64,000 bases of DNA from Planctomycetota bacterium (GTDB taxonomy: Bacteria > Planctomycetota > UBA11346), in the NCBI GenBank assembly GCA_013816485.1, contig JACDEI010000011.1:1-64000 (forward strand), given 5' to 3'. The position numbers and the translations under genes were made by a program. Under the pieces are notes generated by a model. That model ran no database searches. It was not told the DNA's origin and worked only from the letters and a program-made list of their open reading frames with translations. Positions 35,161 through 44,577 of this stretch are shown here, piece after piece (the stretch's first letter is position 1; the number at the start of each line of letters is the position of its first letter).

Positions 35161-35969
35161 AGCGCCTGATGCTCGTCACCGCCCTCGCTACCGCCCTGAG
35201 CGCACCAGTGATGGCCTCGCAGGCGGTCGATGACGAACTGATGCGTTACCAGGAACAGGCCGCCAAGGCGGATCGCACCTACCAGGACGGTTTCACCAAG
35301 GAGCGCACGCGCACCATCACCACGCTATCGGCGTCGGCCAAACGTGCAGCCAAGAGCGAGCCGGCGACGGCCGAGGCCTTGTGGAAGTTGGTCCTGCAAC
35401 TCGACGACATGAACAGCGAGGCGCGTGAGTACTTTACCGCCAGCGGCAAATTGAACGCGGTGCTCGCCGAAGTGGCGAAACACCAGGGACCGCTCATCGG
35501 TGACGGCCAAGTGTCGCTGGCCAAGAAGAGCGAACCCCGGGTCGACATGAGCGGGGCCAAGGCCATCCGCGTCACCGCCTCGTTCAACGCCGGTTATACG
35601 CTCGGCTCGTTCAAACAGGGCAACACTCTGATCTTCCAGTACGTCTCGGGCGTGTGGTCGGGCAACAACGAGGCCGGCGAAGCGGCCAACAACCAGAGTC
35701 CCGACGACGAGAAGAACGATCCGGGCAACCGCATGCAGATCTTCATCGACAGCGGCAACGAACCGGTAGTCCTGGCGGAGATCTCGACGGGAACCGCGGC
35801 CAAACCCTTCGTCTACACCGTCGACCGTGATGTGGTGGGGCTAAGCCTGCGCATCGTCAACCGCCGCGGCATCCGCAACCGCAACCCGGGTGGCGGTGGG
35901 GCGAACAATCTGAACTTCGTGTCCTCGTACACCGGCGATGTGAAGTACCTGGTGCGCATCCTCAAATAG
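35157..35969 (+). CDS. exported protein: helical domain plus a beta-rich, lectin-like C-terminal domain
   Basis: 270 residues, signal peptide MKRLMLVTALATALSAPVMA. Residues about 25-105 repeat the helical domain of the preceding protein (ITTLSASAKRAAK, WKLVLQLDD, AREYFTASGKLNAVLAEV). Residues about 130-270 are beta-rich, with RVTASFNAGYTLGSF, GNTLIFQYVSGVWSGNN and MQIFIDSG. This loosely resembles LecA/PA-IL-type sugar-binding folds; I hold that suggestion weakly. It may bind carbohydrate outside the cytoplasm with its coupled partner. Confidence 0.65.
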   Translation: MKRLMLVTALATALSAPVMASQAVDDELMRYQEQAAKADRTYQDGFTKERTRTITTLSASAKRAAKSEPATAEALWKLVLQLDDMNSEAREYFTASGKLNAVLAEVAKHQGPLIGDGQVSLAKKSEPRVDMSGAKAIRVTASFNAGYTLGSFKQGNTLIFQYVSGVWSGNNEAGEAANNQSPDDEKNDPGNRMQIFIDSGNEPVVLAEISTGTAAKPFVYTVDRDVVGLSLRIVNRRGIRNRNPGGGGANNLNFVSSYTGDVKYLVRILK

Positions 35970-35994
35970 ACGGGGCGCTGTCCTGTACGCCCTG

Positions 35995-36016
35995 CCAGGG
36001 GATCTGCCGCCCCTGG
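35995..36016 (+). terminator. hairpin downstream of the exported gene pair
   Basis: A 7-bp inverted repeat (CCAGGGG/CCCCTGG) with an 8-nt loop lies 26 bp after the stop. There is no U-tract, so termination is only a suggestion. Confidence 0.35.
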
Positions 36017-36133
36017 ACCTGCAAACGGTCGTCGATTCACGGACGAGGGCTTGGTTCCCCGATGAGTGTTGCGACATCGTGGGATGTTGACCACTGCTTG
36101 CGTTGGGGTGCCTGCAGGCATCGAATCCCGCCC

Positions 36134-36928
36134 ATGCAGAGCGATGCCAAGGTTCCCGACCCAGCGCCCCGTGGCATCACCGTCCCGGCGGGTGCGGTCA
36201 TCGTCCTGGTGCTGACCGGTGCCATCTGGGGTGTGGGCCTGTTCCTGCTCGGACGCCAGACCGCGCCGCCGGTGGAAATGCGCGATCGTGATGGCGCGTC
36301 GCACCTCGCGTCGCTCAACCGCATCGACCAAGCGCTCGTGCGCGGCGACGACGCTGAGATCCTGGCGATGATGGCCACCGCCACCCTGCCCAACGACCCA
36401 CTCGGACAGACCGCGCTCGAACTGCGGCGCGCGCGTTTGACGGAAGTGGTGATGCAGCGCAAGGCGCGCGAAGCCGAAGCGGCGGCGAAGGCCGAGGCGG
36501 CTTCTCCTGCGGCGGTACTGCGTCGGTTGCGTGCCAGTCTCTCGACCTCGACGCACCTCACGCCACCGGCGTTGCCTGCCGTACCAGCGGTGGTACCGAC
36601 CGCGATCGAACCTTCGTCAGCGCCAGTCCCGTCGCCGCCGCACGTTCCTGCTCCAGTGTTGGCGGAAGAGCAACTCGGTGACCACCCGTTCATTCCGGTA
36701 GCGCGCCTCGCCCATCCGACCATCACCGGTCGCGCCTACGCCCTGCATCCGAGCCGTGGCCTGCTGCGCAGTGATGATGGTGGCAAGCAGTGGCGTGTCG
36801 GCCTCGAACCGCTGACCAGCGTGACCGGCGTCCGTCTGGCTTTCACTGAAGGCGATCAACCAGTGTTGCTGATCATCGGCACGCCCGGATGGATCTTCAG
36901 CGATAGCGAAGTCGCCTTCTTTCCCTGA
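36134..36928 (+). CDS. single-pass membrane protein with a C-terminal BNR-like element
   Basis: 264 residues from the ATG at 36134. One N-terminal membrane helix (VPAGAVIVLVLTGAIWGVGLFLLG) is followed by a charged helical region rich in Ala and Glu and a Pro-rich linker. The end has one Asp-box-like motif, LRSDDGGKQWRVGL, of the kind that forms beta-propeller blades, though only one copy is present. Function unknown. The upstream ORF extends to 36062 without support. Confidence 0.6.
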   Translation: MQSDAKVPDPAPRGITVPAGAVIVLVLTGAIWGVGLFLLGRQTAPPVEMRDRDGASHLASLNRIDQALVRGDDAEILAMMATATLPNDPLGQTALELRRARLTEVVMQRKAREAEAAAKAEAASPAAVLRRLRASLSTSTHLTPPALPAVPAVVPTAIEPSSAPVPSPPHVPAPVLAEEQLGDHPFIPVARLAHPTITGRAYALHPSRGLLRSDDGGKQWRVGLEPLTSVTGVRLAFTEGDQPVLLIIGTPGWIFSDSEVAFFP

Positions 36929-37038
36929 ACGGTGATTTTGGCGAAGAACGGCCCAAGGAATGAAGGATCGCTGATGCAGTGGCGTGTTCCTGCCGAGGCT
37001 CTAGCCTGACCGGCAGATCAGCCAGGGAGGAATCATCC

Positions 37039-38430
37039 ATGCAGCGTTTCGATGTCATTGTGATCGGCAGCGGTCCTGGCGGCGAAGGTGCCGCGATGCA
37101 GGCGGCCAAGAGCGGCAAGTCGGTCGCGGTGGTCGAGTTCTACAAGGACGTCGGCGGCGGTTGCACCCACTGGGGCACCATCCCGAGCAAGACCCTGCGT
37201 CATGCGGTGCAGCGCATCCTTGAGGTGAAGAACAACCCGTTGTTCACCAGCATCGCCGATACCTGCGACCTGAGTTTCCCCAAACTGCTGCGCAGCGCCG
37301 AAGGCGTGATCCGCAAACAGGTGTCGATGCGCCACACCTTCTACGAGCGCAACGAGGTCCAGATCATCCACGGCCGTGCGCGCTTCGTCGATCCGCACAC
37401 CATCCAGGTCAATGGCGAGCACGGTTTCGAGGAACGGTTCACTGGCGACCATTTCGTCATCGCCACCGGTTCACGTCCGCACCGTCCGGCCGATATCGAC
37501 TTCACCCATCCCCGCATCTTCGACAGCGACACCATCCTGCGCATGAACCTCGTGCCGCAGTCGGTAACCATCTTCGGTGCTGGCGTGATCGGTTGTGAAT
37601 ACGCATCGATTTTCCGCGGACTCGGCATCAAGGTGAATCTCGTCCACTCGCGCGACAAGCTGCTGGCCTTCCTTGATGACGAGATCATCGATGCGCTGAG
37701 TTACCACCTGCGTGAACAGGGCGTGCTGCTGCGTCACAACGAAGAGTTCGAGCGCGTGGAAGGCCTGGACGATGGCGTCATCCTCCACCTGAAATCCGGC
37801 AAGCGCCTGAAGACCGACATCCTGCTGTGGGCCAACGGCCGCGTCGGCAACTCGCAGGAAATGGGTCTGGAGGAGATCGGCATCAGTGTGAACAATCGCG
37901 GTCAGATCCCCATCAACGCCGACTTCCAGACGTCGCTGCCGCACATCTATGCCGCGGGTGACGTCATCGGACCGCCCAGCCTGGCGAGCGCCGCCTACGA
38001 CCAGGGCCGCTACGCTGCGACCCATCTGATCCATGGCAAAGCCGACGCCGCACTCGCACGCGACATTCCCAACGGCATCTACACCTCGCCGGAGATCAGC
38101 TCGCTCGGTCGTACCGAGCGTGAACTGACCGCAGCCAAAGTGCCGTATGAAGTCGGCCACGCGATGTTCCGCAGCCTGGCGCGGGCGCAGATCACCGGCA
38201 ACGCGGTGGGTATGCTCAAGCTGCTGTTCCATCGTGAGACGCTGGAGATCCTCGGCATCCACTGCTTCGGCGACCAAGCGAGCGAGATCATCCACATCGG
38301 CCAGGCGATCATGACGCAGAAGGCACCGGCCAACACGCTGAAGTACTTCATCAATACGACGTTCAATTATCCGACCATGGCCGAGGCCTACCGCGTCGCG
38401 GCTTTGAACGGGATAAATAGATTGTTCTGA
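37039..38430 (+). CDS. sthA: soluble pyridine nucleotide transhydrogenase
   Basis: 463 residues. A flavoprotein related to lipoamide dehydrogenase that moves reducing equivalents between NADPH and NAD. FAD motif [15 protein letters not shown]; the active-site loop is [18 protein letters not shown], with the second redox Cys replaced, exactly as in SthA and unlike disulfide reductases. NAD motif [12 protein letters not shown] and the FAD AAGDVIG segment are present. The start at 37039 has GGGAGG about 10 bp upstream. The C-terminal half ends [17 protein letters not shown]. Confidence 0.93.
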   Translation: MQRFDVIVIGSGPGGEGAAMQAAKSGKSVAVVEFYKDVGGGCTHWGTIPSKTLRHAVQRILEVKNNPLFTSIADTCDLSFPKLLRSAEGVIRKQVSMRHTFYERNEVQIIHGRARFVDPHTIQVNGEHGFEERFTGDHFVIATGSRPHRPADIDFTHPRIFDSDTILRMNLVPQSVTIFGAGVIGCEYASIFRGLGIKVNLVHSRDKLLAFLDDEIIDALSYHLREQGVLLRHNEEFERVEGLDDGVILHLKSGKRLKTDILLWANGRVGNSQEMGLEEIGISVNNRGQIPINADFQTSLPHIYAAGDVIGPPSLASAAYDQGRYAATHLIHGKADAALARDIPNGIYTSPEISSLGRTERELTAAKVPYEVGHAMFRSLARAQITGNAVGMLKLLFHRETLEILGIHCFGDQASEIIHIGQAIMTQKAPANTLKYFINTTFNYPTMAEAYRVAALNGINRLF

Positions 38431-38530
38431 CGGGGCTACAGTTCGGGTTGAGCGGCACGTGCACTACCCGAACCGCAGCTCACGCTGTCGTTGACTCCTT
38501 ACGCGAAAGCCGGAACGCTCTGCGTCCGGA

Positions 38531-39187
38531 GTGCTCGTGCTGCCACCTGAGGTCCTTCCGCTGTTCCCGTTGCCTGACCATGTGCTGCTGCCCGGCGTGC
38601 CGGTGCCGTTCCGCATTTTCGAGCCGCGTTATCGTACGCTGATCGCGGATCTGGAAGCGCGGCCCGAGGATGAACGGTGGCTGGTGGTGCCGCGGTTGAT
38701 GGATGGGTGGAAAACCGACGCGGCTGGGCGTCCTTTGTTTCTGCCGATCGCGGTCGCGGCGCGACTGGTGCGGGTACAACCGCTCGATCCTGCGGAGTCG
38801 TTGATCGTGGTGGAAGGCGCGCAACGCATCCGCTTGGAGGAGGTCACGTCCGACAGGCCGTATCGTCTGGCGCAGTGGTTGGCGCTGCCCGATGAGATCG
38901 GACCGAGTGAGGCCACCGTGTTGGCGGCGGAGCAGGTGCTGGCCAAGGTCCGCATCCTCGCTCGGCGTGTCGGTGATGGAGCCGAGCAGTTGACCGAACT
39001 GGCGGAAGGAGACGACCGAGTGTTGGCCGCCGATCGGCTCGCCGCGTTGCTGCTGAGCGATGCCGACGTTCGGCAGCAGTACCTGGAATGCCGCAATCCG
39101 ACCGAACGCCTGACCCGCTTCGTGCGGCACCTCACCATCCAGCTTGGACCCGGTGCTAGTGGTGCGTGGGATTTTTCACGCAATTAA
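38531..39187 (+). CDS. LON substrate-binding-domain protein
   Basis: 218 residues, GTG start (38531 or 38537). It consists of the N-terminal LON domain alone: LPLFPLPDHVLLPGVPVPFRIFEPRYRTLI and a later helical part. The ATPase and protease domains are absent. Such stand-alone LON proteins are common and their role is not settled. It follows sthA by about 100 bp. Confidence 0.85.
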   Translation: MLVLPPEVLPLFPLPDHVLLPGVPVPFRIFEPRYRTLIADLEARPEDERWLVVPRLMDGWKTDAAGRPLFLPIAVAARLVRVQPLDPAESLIVVEGAQRIRLEEVTSDRPYRLAQWLALPDEIGPSEATVLAAEQVLAKVRILARRVGDGAEQLTELAEGDDRVLAADRLAALLLSDADVRQQYLECRNPTERLTRFVRHLTIQLGPGASGAWDFSRN

Positions 39188-39308
39188 TTCCAGGCATCGG
39201 GCCAGCGTCCAAAGGGTCATGGTCGTCGCGGTCTGCTTCTTCCCTGCGGTGAAGTGAACTCCCCGGCGATCCTCAACGAGGTGCTTATGGCGATGTAGTC
39301 CTGGGACC

Positions 39309-39548
39309 ATGGTCCATCTCCGTTCGCTAGTGTTGGGACTGCTTGTGGGCCTGGTGGTCCCTGCTTGGAGTGCGACCGCGCCAGAGGAACGCAAAGCCGA
39401 CCGTGAGCGGACCAAGGCCATGCAGGCGCTGCTGGAGGAGGCGAGCGATACGTCGGTTGCCGGTATCGACCGCCGGCTGGGTGGTGGTGCGCCGGCCACA
39501 GCAGTCCGTGCGAAAAAAGCCAAGGCTGATTTTACCAACGTCAACTAA
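39309..39548 (+). CDS. small exported protein of unknown function
   Basis: 79 residues with a clear signal peptide (MVHLRSLVLGLLVGLVVPAWSA). The mature part is about 57 residues, charged, with no Cys and no domain I know. It is followed by a strong hairpin that probably terminates it. The size and position give no further clue. Confidence 0.55.
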   Translation: MVHLRSLVLGLLVGLVVPAWSATAPEERKADRERTKAMQALLEEASDTSVAGIDRRLGGGAPATAVRAKKAKADFTNVN

Positions 39549-39549
39549 T

Positions 39550-39698
39550 GGGGCTCTGCCCCAGCCCGATGGGCCATTATCGGGCAGAGCCCCGTTAGAC
39601 CTTTTGCTGCGTGGGCTTCGCCCCCACACCCCCGAATCCTTGAGAGCGACGACTTCGCCAAAGGTGACTCGGCAGGTCAAAGTCGTCGCTCTCAAGGA
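39550..39698. repeat. two adjacent inverted repeats after the small exported gene
   Basis: The first is a 12-bp perfect stem (39550-39561 with 39582-39593, ggggctctgccc type). The second is a 19-bp perfect inverted repeat (39637-39655 with 39680-39698, cttgagagcgacg type) with a 24-nt spacer. The first may terminate the small gene. The second looks like a dispersed palindrome. The stretch to 39795 holds no other gene. Confidence 0.8.
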
Positions 39699-39795
39699 CT
39701 CTCGTGTCCCGTCCGAGGAGGCGGTGTGCATGCCGCCGGGATTGGCTGCATGGCACCGGCGGCATCGACGGATTACGCTGGGGGTACTCTCCGGT

Positions 39796-42135
39796 ATGTC
39801 AGCGTCGGTTCGTTGGTTGGCCTTGTTCTGTTGCGTCCTCTGCCTTGAAGCGGCGACGCAGGAGGTGCCGTTGCGTGCGCCGCTCACCACCTTGGCGCGG
39901 CTCGCGGGTGAGGTGCCGACCACCGCGTTCGTGCTGCGTGCGGTGATCCATGTGCCAAGCGACGCGCCGACGGATATCGGCGTCGGTGGTTTCGTGGCTG
40001 ATCGGCATGGACGCTGGTTCCAGCGCGCGCTCCCAGGAACGCTGCGCCCAGGGGCGAACACCATTGCCGTGCGCATCGCTCCAGGCGAGCCGTTGGTCGG
40101 ACAGCCGCAGCAGGCGCTCTGGGATGCCGCTGCCGCGTCACAGGCCGCGCAGGCGGGATTGTTTCTGTGGTCGGCTGCCACCAGCACGGCGCTGCTGCGC
40201 ATCGATGATCTGCGGGCTGAGGCGGCTGAGCCAGCGGAGGCAGCGGCGGTCACCAGCGCGCCCCGGCTGGGTGGCCTCCATCTTCCCGGATATGCCGAGG
40301 GTGCGATCCGGCTGGTCTGTGGTGCGCGTTGGGAACTGGCGGTGACGCCGGACCCCTTCCCCACCAATCCTTTCGATCCAGCTCGTTTCACGCTTGATGC
40401 GGTGTTCACCCATGCTGATGGCCGCAGCATGCGTGTCCCTGGGTTCGCCAACGAACCGATGACCTTGTCGGATCGTGGTGATCGCGAGAGCGCCACCGCC
40501 AGTGGTCCCATGCGTTTCAACATCCGTTGGCGACCACCGTCCAGTGGACGGTGGAGCGGACGTCTGGAAGCGCGCTGGGATGCTGGCGAGTCGGTGGTGC
40601 TTGACCTGCCGCCGCTGGTGGTCACCGGCGAGGACCATGACGGCATCGTGCGCGTCGATGCGCAGGACGCGCGCTTCTTCAGCGTCGATGGGCAGTGGTT
40701 CTGGCCGATCGGCATGAATCTGCATTCGACCTTCGACGTGCGCAGCCGTGACCGCTTGAGCACCGTGCTCACACCGCCGCGCGGCACCCTGGCCTACGCC
40801 GATCGATTCCGTCGCCTTGCGGCAGCGGGCGGCAATGCCACCGAGATCTGGATGGCGAGTTGGAACCTGGCACTCGAATGGAATGCCGCTTGGCCCGGGT
40901 ATGCCGGCATGGGCCGCTACTCGCAGGAGAACGCCGCGCGCATGGACGCGGTGCTTGATGCTGCGCTTGCCAACGGCATCCGCATCAACCTGGTGATCAA
41001 CAACCACGGCCAAGCCTCGCCTGACAACGACCGCGAGTGGAAGGACCATCCGTGGAACCGCGAGAATGGTGGTCTGTTGGTGGATCCTTACCAACTGTTC
41101 GTCGATGAGCGTTCGCTGCTGGCCCAGGCCAATCTGCGGCGCTACCTGGTCGCACGTTTCGCCGACCATCCGGCGGTGCTCGGATGGAAGCTGTGGTCAG
41201 AGATCAATCTCACCGCCCTGGGCGGGAGTGGACGCCGCAATGCCCGCCCGGTCGACGGCATGCCAGCGGTGACGGCGGCGCAACGCCTGGCCACGTTGGT
41301 GTCGTGGCACGAAGGGGCGGCGGCGCACCTGCATGCCACCGATCCTTACCGGCATCCGGTGACCACCCATTGGTCGGGCGATTATCGCCGGCCCAATCCC
41401 GAGGTCTGCGCGCTTCCCGGGATCGACTACCTCTGCATCGATGCCTACCACAACGGTCGGGCGTTCTACAGTGGGTCGACCTTGGTGGATCTCCTGTGGA
41501 ACGGCACGCAGGACCAGATCCGCGGTCTGGGGCGCTTCAAGAAACCGCTGCTGGTGACCGAGTTCGGTGGCAGTTCGGGCGGCAGCAGCAATGAATTGCT
41601 GGCGGCGGAACTCGCCAGCGCGCCGTGGGCGGCGATGGTCTCCGGCAACGCCGGCATGCCCTTCATGTGGTGGTTCGAGTGGATCGATCAGGGCGAACGG
41701 TGGCAGCCGTTCGGCGCCATCGCGCACTTCCTGGCCGGCGAGGACCTGCGCGGTGCGCAGGCGCGGGCGGTGGTGCTCGCCGCCAGCGGCGATGGTGGTC
41801 CCTGGTGGGCGCGCGCGTGGAGCCGTCCTGGGCGCATGCTCGGTTATGTTGCCGATCACCGCTGGACCGGCGAAGGGCGGACCACCGGATCGACCACCGC
41901 ATCGACCACCGCATGGACCACCGGAGTCAGCGTGCGTATCGGTTCCCAGGTGGCTCCGGGTCCTTGTCGGGTGGAATGGTGGGACGCGAACGACGGGACT
42001 GCGCGCGAGGTGCAGGTATTCGTTCACCCAGGTGGAGCATTGGACCTCAAGCCACCGTCATTCCTGCACCATATCGCCTTCAAACTGATACGTTCCCTGC
42101 CACCGTCGGCTGGCGTCCCGGCTTCCGTGCGTTGA
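39796..42135 (+). CDS. exported glycoside hydrolase, DUF5060 domain plus GH-A barrel
   Basis: 779 residues from the ATG at 39796, chosen for a signal peptide (VRWLALFCCVLCLEAAT). A beta-sandwich with the DUF5060 pattern (NPFDPARFTLDAVF...RFNIRW...SGRWSGRLEARW) precedes a TIM barrel starting at FFSVDGQWFWPIGMNLH. The acid/base Glu is probably in WKLWSEINL (about residue 468) and the nucleophile in LLVTEFGG (about residue 588). It should act on plant- or algal-type polysaccharide; the substrate is unknown. Near the C-terminus a 12-bp DNA repeat encodes TTGSTTASTTAWTTG. Confidence 0.8.
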   Translation: MSASVRWLALFCCVLCLEAATQEVPLRAPLTTLARLAGEVPTTAFVLRAVIHVPSDAPTDIGVGGFVADRHGRWFQRALPGTLRPGANTIAVRIAPGEPLVGQPQQALWDAAAASQAAQAGLFLWSAATSTALLRIDDLRAEAAEPAEAAAVTSAPRLGGLHLPGYAEGAIRLVCGARWELAVTPDPFPTNPFDPARFTLDAVFTHADGRSMRVPGFANEPMTLSDRGDRESATASGPMRFNIRWRPPSSGRWSGRLEARWDAGESVVLDLPPLVVTGEDHDGIVRVDAQDARFFSVDGQWFWPIGMNLHSTFDVRSRDRLSTVLTPPRGTLAYADRFRRLAAAGGNATEIWMASWNLALEWNAAWPGYAGMGRYSQENAARMDAVLDAALANGIRINLVINNHGQASPDNDREWKDHPWNRENGGLLVDPYQLFVDERSLLAQANLRRYLVARFADHPAVLGWKLWSEINLTALGGSGRRNARPVDGMPAVTAAQRLATLVSWHEGAAAHLHATDPYRHPVTTHWSGDYRRPNPEVCALPGIDYLCIDAYHNGRAFYSGSTLVDLLWNGTQDQIRGLGRFKKPLLVTEFGGSSGGSSNELLAAELASAPWAAMVSGNAGMPFMWWFEWIDQGERWQPFGAIAHFLAGEDLRGAQARAVVLAASGDGGPWWARAWSRPGRMLGYVADHRWTGEGRTTGSTTASTTAWTTGVSVRIGSQVAPGPCRVEWWDANDGTAREVQVFVHPGGALDLKPPSFLHHIAFKLIRSLPPSAGVPASVR
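41880..41924 (+). repeat. 12-bp in-frame tandem repeat inside the glycosidase gene
   Basis: About 3.7 copies of a 12-bp unit (accaccgcatcg type) are read as a Thr-rich linker of four-residue repeats. Copy changes would keep the frame. Confidence 0.75.
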
Positions 42136-42227
42136 GCGGTCGGCGGCACTGCTCTGGCGCGTGACCACACTGGTACTCGCCAACGCGTTCCGAGCAGCAA
42201 TGCTGCGCTGACGTCGAAGCAGCACCT

Positions 42228-44495
42228 ATGGCATCCCTGTGGTCCAACTCGCATCCCACCCAGCCGTTGATCCTGGGCTTGGCCGCCGCCGTGGTGGTGT
42301 TCGGCACCGCCGCGCTCAGCGGTGGCACCTTGTTCCTGCGTGGTCGCGAGGCGTTGATCGCGGAAGTCCGTAGCGACCTGCGGCGCACGGCGGTGGTCGC
42401 AGCGGCTGCGATCAATGTCGGATGGCACCGGCAGCTCATCGACCCGGCGCAGGAGAAGGAACCGCTCTATCAGCAGGCGGTGGCGCCGTTGCGCAACATC
42501 CTGCGCTCAACCACCAGCATCCGCTTTATTTATACCTGCATATTGAAGGACGGTCACGTGTACTTCGTGCTCGATCCGACGCCGCAAGGCGATGCAGATG
42601 GTATCGAGGGCGAGGATCACTCCTTCCTGATGGATCGCTACGACGAGGCCAATCCGGTTTTACGCTCGGTGTTGGCCGGTGGCCCGGCGGCGACCGATGA
42701 GGAACCGGTTATTGATCGCTGGGGCACCACCATCAGCGGTTATGCGCCGTTCCACGATGATCTGGGCAATGCCGTCGGCTGTGTCGGTGTGGATATCGAT
42801 CTGGAGCAGTACGAGCAGCGCTTGGGCGGCATGTGGTCCGCGCTGTGGCTTGGCACCTTGCTGGCGCTGGCGTGTTCCGCCCTGGTCGGCGTGGTGGTGG
42901 GACGTTCCGCCGCATCCTTGCGTCAAGCGCGACTGCTGGCGGACGAAAACGCCAAGGTGCTAAAGGCCGAGCGTCTAGTGGCGGATCGCGCCAACCGCTC
43001 GAAGGACGAGTTCCTGGCGGTGATGACGCACGAGATCCGCACACCGCTCAACGCCGTCATCGGCTTGGCCGATCTGCTGCTCGCAGGGGGGGCGGATGAT
43101 GAGCAGCGTCGTCACCTGTCGACCATTCGCGCCAGTGGCGAACACCTGCTGTCGATGCTCAACGACATCCTCGACCATTCGAAAATCGATGCCGGACACA
43201 TGACTTTGGAGGAACTGCCGTTCTCACCCAGGGAGGCGCTGGCGAACGTGCTGTCGCTGATGCAGGAGTCGGCCAACGCCAAAGGCCTGCGTCTCGAACT
43301 GGTCGTCGAAGGGCCGGTAAGCGATGGTGTCGTCGGCGACCCGGTGCGGCTGCGTCAGGTGCTGCTCAACCTGGTGTCCAATGCGGTGAAGTTCACCAAT
43401 GCTGGTGGCATCACCATCAGCGCGCGTGCCACTCAGGTCGGCGGGCCGATCACCTTCAGCGTGGTCGACACCGGTGTCGGCATGGATGAGGTCACCCGTG
43501 CCCGGTTGTTCAATCCCTTCACCCAGGGCGACAGCTCGATCAGCCGTCGTTATGGCGGCACTGGTCTTGGGCTGTCGATCAGCCAACGGTTGGTGAAATT
43601 GATGGGCGGCGTCATCAGCGTCGAAAGCGCTCCCGGGCGTGGTACGGCCTTCGCCTTCACCCTGCCCTTGCGTGTTACCAACCGCCGGACCACCAGCGTC
43701 CCGCGCAGCACGACGAACTATCAGGTGCCGGTTTTCCACGGTCGTGTGCTGGTGGTGGATGATCACGCGATCAACCGCCAGGTGGCGGTAGCGATGGTCA
43801 AGCGCCTGGGCCTGGACGTCGAAGAAGCCAGCGGCGGACGCGCGGCACTCGCACGTCTGGCCAGCGGCGGCATCGATCTGGTGCTGATGGACTGCCAGAT
43901 GCCGGAGTTGGATGGCGTCGCGACCACCGCGGAATGGCGCCTGAACGAGGGCGCCGGCAGGCACCTGCCGGTGGTCGCGCTGTCGGCGGCGGTGAGTCCA
44001 GCGGATCGTGAGCGTTGCCGCCTCGCTGGCATGAATGGTTTTCTCGCCAAGCCCATCCGCTTGGACCTACTCGCTGACGAGTTGTCGCGTTTTCTGCGCA
44101 TCAAGGACACCGCTGCCGGGCCAGACGTCGGCGCACGTGGCGGTGGAGCGGTCGTGCTCGATTCGCAGGTGGTCGCCACCTTGCGGTCGTTGGACGATGA
44201 TCCCGCGGCCTTCGTGCAACTGGTCGACTCCTACCTGCGCGACGCGTCCAATACCATCGCCAGCATCGTCTTCGACGGCGTCGCCGGTCGCCGCGAGGGC
44301 TTGGCCGCGCGCGCCCATGCGATGAAGGGTGCAGCGCTGACCATCGGCCTGACGCGTCTAGCCAAGGCGCTCGACATCTTCGAGCGTATCGCTCTGACAC
44401 CTGATGAGCAGGCGTTGGCCAGTGCGGCCACCGATCTGGAACAGGTTTTCGCTGAAGGCAGCGCAGCGCTGCGCGCCGAACGCGATCGCGGCTAA
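42228..44495 (+). CDS. hybrid sensor histidine kinase with receiver and HPt domains
   Basis: 755 residues. Membrane helices at about 14-36 and 205-225 flank an extracytoplasmic sensor domain (Cache-like). Then come the HisKA domain with phospho-acceptor His268 (AVMTHEIRTPLN), HATPase (NLVSNAVKFT, DTGVGMD, GGTGLGLSIS), a receiver domain with Asp511/512, acceptor Asp555 (LMDCQMPELDG) and Lys608, and an HPt domain with His697 (RAHAMKGAAL). It is therefore a complete phosphorelay in one chain, able to pass phosphate to an outside regulator. No cognate response regulator is adjacent; the GntR-type regulator that follows has no receiver. Confidence 0.92.
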   Translation: MASLWSNSHPTQPLILGLAAAVVVFGTAALSGGTLFLRGREALIAEVRSDLRRTAVVAAAAINVGWHRQLIDPAQEKEPLYQQAVAPLRNILRSTTSIRFIYTCILKDGHVYFVLDPTPQGDADGIEGEDHSFLMDRYDEANPVLRSVLAGGPAATDEEPVIDRWGTTISGYAPFHDDLGNAVGCVGVDIDLEQYEQRLGGMWSALWLGTLLALACSALVGVVVGRSAASLRQARLLADENAKVLKAERLVADRANRSKDEFLAVMTHEIRTPLNAVIGLADLLLAGGADDEQRRHLSTIRASGEHLLSMLNDILDHSKIDAGHMTLEELPFSPREALANVLSLMQESANAKGLRLELVVEGPVSDGVVGDPVRLRQVLLNLVSNAVKFTNAGGITISARATQVGGPITFSVVDTGVGMDEVTRARLFNPFTQGDSSISRRYGGTGLGLSISQRLVKLMGGVISVESAPGRGTAFAFTLPLRVTNRRTTSVPRSTTNYQVPVFHGRVLVVDDHAINRQVAVAMVKRLGLDVEEASGGRAALARLASGGIDLVLMDCQMPELDGVATTAEWRLNEGAGRHLPVVALSAAVSPADRERCRLAGMNGFLAKPIRLDLLADELSRFLRIKDTAAGPDVGARGGGAVVLDSQVVATLRSLDDDPAAFVQLVDSYLRDASNTIASIVFDGVAGRREGLAARAHAMKGAALTIGLTRLAKALDIFERIALTPDEQALASAATDLEQVFAEGSAALRAERDRG

Positions 44496-44577
44496 CGGAG
44501 CTCTGCCCAGGGCGTAGAGTGCCACGGGCATGCGTGTTGGCGTCACGCATCGTTAGCCGCAGCATGCCACTCCACTC

